Below, in pieces: positions 60,343 to 64,000 of a DNA stretch of 64,000 nucleotides. The notes below the pieces were generated by a model, which saw only the letters and a program-made list of their open reading frames with translations, had not been told where the DNA came from and made no database searches. This DNA comes from Methanobrevibacter sp. (GTDB lineage: Archaea; Methanobacteriota; Methanobacteria; Methanobacteriales; Methanobacteriaceae), in NCBI GenBank assembly GCA_017407115.1, contig JAFQXD010000032.1, forward strand, positions 1-64,000, in the 5' to 3' direction. The translations under genes were made by a program, and so were the position numbers. Positions within the stretch are counted from its first letter, which is position 1. Each line of letters begins with the position of its first letter.

Positions 60343-62307
60343 GTGGGATTACTCAATAGAATATTCAAACCAAAATGGCAACATAAGGATCCGAAAGTAA
60401 GACTTGAAGCAGTAAAAAAGCTTGACGATGAGGAAAAATTGGCTCAGGTGGCTAAAAACGATTCACAGCAGAATATCTGCATAGCAGCTATTGAACGTAT
60501 AAGGAGTGATGATATTTTACAAGACATTGTTAAAAGCACTTCCAATGACAATGTCCGTTTGGCTGCCATTGAAAGAATCAAGGATGATGATATTTTAGCC
60601 GAAATTGCAAAAAGCGATTTGAATGAAAGCATTTCAAAACATGCAGAACAGGCAATTACAAGCGAAGAGGTATTGGGTGAAATCGTCCTTAAGGATGAAG
60701 CTTCCCTGGTTCGTTTAAAGGATGTCGAATCAATGGATGATGAGGATTCCCTGGCAAGCATTGCAAAAACCGATGCAAACACAAGAATACGTCTTGAAGC
60801 TGTAAAGGGAATTTCCGATGAGAATCTGCTTGAAGACATTGTTCAAAATGACAAAAGTGCTGCGGTTCGCCTTGAAGCAGTATACAAATTGGGAAATGAA
60901 GACATTTTGGCGGAAGTTGCAATAAATGACAAATCAGAAAAGGTCAGAATGGAAGCATTTAGCAAAATAAACAAACAGGACTTGATTGAAGATATTGCAA
61001 AAAACGCTAATGATTATTATATCAGATTAAATGCTGTTGAAAAGATAACCAATGAAGAAGTGCTGATGGATGTTTTAAACAATGATGATGACTCATGGGT
61101 TCGACTTAAGGCCATTGAAAAGGTAGATGATGAGCAATTTTTAACAGACATTGCAAAAACAGATGATGACGTGCTGGTTCGTGAAGAGGCTTTAAGAAAA
61201 ATAAGCGATGAGGATCTGCTTGCGGATGTTTCTAAGGAAGCTGAAGATTCAAGAATATCTCTGGAAGCTGTCAAAAGGGTATATGACAAGGAACTTTTGG
61301 CAGATATTGCTCTTTATGCAATTGACTCATGGGTGCGTCTTGAAGCCGTAAAGGGTGTGGATGATGAAAGCGTTCTTGTTGAAATCGTAAACACAGATAA
61401 GGATGCATGGGTGCGTCTTGAAGCCGTAAAAGGCATTACAAACGAGATAATAATAGAGGATGTTGCCAAAAACGACAGGAACTACTTTGTCCGCCGGGAA
61501 GCGGTAAAGAAAATAGATGATGAAATTATCCTTGAAGACATTGCAAAAACCGATGAAAGTTTCCATGTTAGAATCGAAGCAGAAAAGAAAGTGGACAGGC
61601 AGGATTTGCTTGTTGATATTGCAACTGAATCTGATGATTCATGGGTCCGCCAGGATGCGGTCGGTGACATTAAGGATGAGGATGTGCTGATAGATGTTGT
61701 AAAAACAGATAGGGACGCATGGGTGCGTCTAGATGCAATCAAAGGCATAACTGATGAAAAAGTCATCGAGGAAGTTGCAAAATCTGATAAGAATTATTAT
61801 GTCAGATTGGAATGCGTTAAAAGAATAGATAATCAGAACCTTTTGGTTGATATTGCAGAAAATGACACTCATCCATGGGTTCGCCATGAAGCCGCAAGAA
61901 GAATAACTGACAGTGATGTAAGAAGCAAACTTGAAGAGGAACTGGACAAAAAGGATGTTCTTGAAGCAAGTGAAAATGAACTCTACAGAAAGGTAACGGA
62001 CTTCAACGTTTCAGAATTTGAAAGGGAAAAATATATTGACGAGATAGTTGACGAGAAAATACTGAGGATACTTGCAAAGGACAAATCACTCTATGAACTT
62101 AGAGTAAAGGCAATAGGAAAAATTACAAATCAGGATTTCCTTAAAAATCTTTACATGGACACACCAGAAGGTCATGTCCGTCTTGCAATCATAAATGAGA
62201 TTGATGATGAGGAGTTTCTGCGTTTTGTATATGCCAACGACCCGGATATTGGTGTTTCAACCCAGGCATCAAAACTCTTGGGCGAGGATAATTTTCTGGG
62301 ATTGTGA
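60343..62307 (+). CDS. HEAT-like repeat protein
   Basis: 654 residues from GTG 60343 (AAAGG upstream; GTG 60334 is the alternative). After a short N-terminus it consists of about 22 repeats, mostly of exactly 26 residues, of the form DDExLLxDIAKxDxxxxVRLEAVKxI. A spacer of about 25 residues (SKLEEELDKKDVLEASENELY) interrupts them near residue 545. Such alpha solenoids bind proteins. No membrane segment or signal is present, so it is probably a cytoplasmic scaffold. The partner is unknown. Confidence 0.82.
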   Translation: MGLLNRIFKPKWQHKDPKVRLEAVKKLDDEEKLAQVAKNDSQQNICIAAIERIRSDDILQDIVKSTSNDNVRLAAIERIKDDDILAEIAKSDLNESISKHAEQAITSEEVLGEIVLKDEASLVRLKDVESMDDEDSLASIAKTDANTRIRLEAVKGISDENLLEDIVQNDKSAAVRLEAVYKLGNEDILAEVAINDKSEKVRMEAFSKINKQDLIEDIAKNANDYYIRLNAVEKITNEEVLMDVLNNDDDSWVRLKAIEKVDDEQFLTDIAKTDDDVLVREEALRKISDEDLLADVSKEAEDSRISLEAVKRVYDKELLADIALYAIDSWVRLEAVKGVDDESVLVEIVNTDKDAWVRLEAVKGITNEIIIEDVAKNDRNYFVRREAVKKIDDEIILEDIAKTDESFHVRIEAEKKVDRQDLLVDIATESDDSWVRQDAVGDIKDEDVLIDVVKTDRDAWVRLDAIKGITDEKVIEEVAKSDKNYYVRLECVKRIDNQNLLVDIAENDTHPWVRHEAARRITDSDVRSKLEEELDKKDVLEASENELYRKVTDFNVSEFEREKYIDEIVDEKILRILAKDKSLYELRVKAIGKITNQDFLKNLYMDTPEGHVRLAIINEIDDEEFLRFVYANDPDIGVSTQASKLLGEDNFLGL

Positions 62308-62379
62308 ATTATCCAATATAAGTTATATATACCTTAAAAACAAATTATAATTATTAATTCTTTTTAAGCAGATGGAATC

Positions 62380-64000
62380 ATGATTAGTAGAGAAATAAGA
62401 GAGTTCGAACTATTGAATACAACCACTCAAAGCATTTACGAACTGAATGAATTGAACGTTTTAATCATCCTGAAAGACGGATCAAATTTGACCAGTTGGG
62501 GGGATGTTAAGAATAAAGATGACATCATCTTCATCAGCGAAGATTTATTCGGCAAAACTAATTTGGCCAAAAGGTATGCAGGCCTTTCAAGTCTTAAGGC
62601 GATTATCGCATTCGGTTTCGGTGATGTGGAAAACATGGAAGAGATGTTTTCCGGATGTGAATCTCTTGTTGATATTTCATCTTTAAAATCATGGGACGTC
62701 TCACATGTAAGCAATATGCAGGGAATGTTTCAGGGATGCTTTTCTCTAAAGGACATTTCACCATTGGCCGAATGGAACGTTTCAAGCCTTAAGAACATGT
62801 CTTGCATGTTCTGGTATTGCGCTTCGCTTGAAGACACCTCTCCTTTGGAGGCATGGGATGTGTCCAATGTAGGTGACATGCACTATATTTTCTCAGACTG
62901 TTATTCATTGAATGACATTTCAGGCCTGAAGAACTGGGATGTGTCCAACGTAAGCGATATGGGTTGTATATTCGATTCATGTGAATCTCTTGAAGACATT
63001 TCAGCTTTGAAAAATTGGAATCTTTCAAATGCATTCAATATTACTGCACTGTTTAGGGGATGCACCTCACTCAAAAAGATTTCAGCTCTGAAGAATTGGG
63101 ACCTGTCCAAGATGACTGTAAATTCAAGTCTTTTGTCATTGTTTAAAGACTGTTCATCTCTTGAAGACATTTCCGCTTTGAAAAATTGGAATCTGTCAGA
63201 TATCACAAGAATTGATGGTCTGTTTGATGGATGTACTAATTTAAGCAACATCTCAGCTTTGAAAAAGTGGGACGTATCAAACATAGAATCAATGAGGGAA
63301 CTGTTTGCAAATTGTGCTGAATTGAATGACATTTCAGCTTTGAAAAACTGGGACATCTCCAATCTTAAAAACATGACGGCAATGTTTTATAACTGTGAGG
63401 AACTGGAGGATATTTCAGCTTTGGAGAGTTGGGATATTTCAAATGTAAAATCCGTAGGCTATTTGTTTGCAGGATGTGGTGAGCTGAAAGACATCACAAG
63501 TCTGAAAGATTGGAATTTATCAAACATTGAATCGTTGGAGGCAGTTTTCAGTGATTGTGTCTCCTTAACAGACATTTCCGCTTTGGGCAATTGGGACATT
63601 ACCAATGTCAAGTCCCTCCAGGAATTGTTTTGCGACTGTGAGGAACTGACCGATATTGGAGCTCTTAAAGATTGGAATGTAAACCATGTGGTAAACATCA
63701 ATGGAATGTTTAAGGAATGTTCATCTCTTATGGACACTTCAGGTCTTGATTTTTGGATGCTTAAAAATGCACAATATCATGAAGACGTATTTAAAGGCTG
63801 TGAAAGCTTAAGGAATTATCCGATGTGGTATGACGGCGGTGAATTTACCGGTCTCAGCAAACATATTAAGGAATTCAATAAACTGAACCGCACAACTGAC
63901 AATATCTTTGATCTGGGAGATTTGGAAGTTCTCATCATTCTGAAGGATGGAACAAACCTTACCAGTTGGGACGATGTCTCAAATAGACAGGATATCCTAT
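62380..64000 (+). CDS. BspA-like leucine-rich repeat protein, 5' part
   Basis: An open frame from ATG 62380 to the window end (540 codons seen). After an N-terminal module (ELNELNVLIILKDGSNLTSW) it has about 17 repeats of about 24 residues with MFxGCxSLxDISxLKxWDVSNV, the DUF285/BspA pattern. Near 63860-64000 the N-terminal module returns (FDLGDLEVLIILKDGTNLTSW), so the protein probably contains two or more such blocks. No signal peptide is seen at its start, unlike surface BspA proteins. A TATA-like GTTATATATACC (62319) lies upstream. Confidence 0.85.
   Translation, partial: MISREIREFELLNTTTQSIYELNELNVLIILKDGSNLTSWGDVKNKDDIIFISEDLFGKTNLAKRYAGLSSLKAIIAFGFGDVENMEEMFSGCESLVDISSLKSWDVSHVSNMQGMFQGCFSLKDISPLAEWNVSSLKNMSCMFWYCASLEDTSPLEAWDVSNVGDMHYIFSDCYSLNDISGLKNWDVSNVSDMGCIFDSCESLEDISALKNWNLSNAFNITALFRGCTSLKKISALKNWDLSKMTVNSSLLSLFKDCSSLEDISALKNWNLSDITRIDGLFDGCTNLSNISALKKWDVSNIESMRELFANCAELNDISALKNWDISNLKNMTAMFYNCEELEDISALESWDISNVKSVGYLFAGCGELKDITSLKDWNLSNIESLEAVFSDCVSLTDISALGNWDITNVKSLQELFCDCEELTDIGALKDWNVNHVVNINGMFKECSSLMDTSGLDFWMLKNAQYHEDVFKGCESLRNYPMWYDGGEFTGLSKHIKEFNKLNRTTDNIFDLGDLEVLIILKDGTNLTSWDDVSNRQDIL

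Overview
The window is a stretch of a Methanobrevibacter-like methanogen chromosome (Methanobacteriales). It is AT-rich, uses archaeal BRE/TATA promoters, and carries mptG (methanopterin synthesis), a TFS-type transcription factor, a FmdE-domain secreted protein and a BspA-like surface repeat protein. About the first 41 kb is the late half of a tailed provirus whose endolysin is built for pseudomurein, the wall polymer of this order. The species cannot be fixed from the sequence alone.

Provirus, 1-41 kb. The order is tail tape measure (partial), tail tube/baseplate genes, a gp25-like wedge, a J-like wedge, a large I-like tail protein, then a run of fibre and receptor-binding genes. In their middle, 15144-31053, lies the main feature of the window. 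One expressed adhesin gene has a constant N-terminus that stops at a short site (ATAAAAGATAAGGATAA). Behind it are 34 interchangeable C-terminal cassettes of about 0.41-0.48 kb: the expressed one, one more on +, and 32 on -. Each begins in the same frame with the same site and none has its own start. This is the layout of a shufflon: inversion between the site in the gene and any opposed site would attach a new glycan-binding domain to the tail fibre. More fibres follow (31.2-37 kb), then a modular pseudomurein lysin with an apparent second internal start, small genes, two paralogous ribbon-helix-helix-like genes, and structured or operator-like intergenic DNA. No integrase or invertase gene is visible in the window, so the recombinase must lie to the left or elsewhere.

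Border, 41-42.5 kb. A tRNA-Cys gene is followed by seven regularly spaced (59 or 69 bp) hairpin repeats and a T/G-rich stretch without genes. Host genes begin at about 42.1 kb.

Host, 42-64 kb: ferritin, an aspartoacylase-like zinc enzyme, mptG, an MFS transporter, an SDR oxidoreductase, and a paaK-ACT-UPF0114 operon. A second notable cluster, 50.3-56.4 kb, joins a secreted double FmdE-domain protein, a small secreted protein with a His-rich mature N-terminus (probable ATT start), a CbiM-type Ni/Co transporter component, another secreted anchored protein, a DUF2162 membrane protein with a PCPCC motif, an ExbB/MotA-type channel and an ExbD-like DUF2149 protein. I infer an envelope metal (Ni/Co) acquisition system powered by an ExbBD-type motor, in a cell with no outer membrane. 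The rest is two tandem paralogous membrane proteins, TFS, a TIGR04076 protein, a ClC channel, a nitroreductase, a HEAT-like protein of near-identical 26-residue repeats, and a BspA-like protein running off the end.

Limits: no database search was possible. Viral assignments rest on gene order and motif recognition, and many fibre proteins are described without a precise function.
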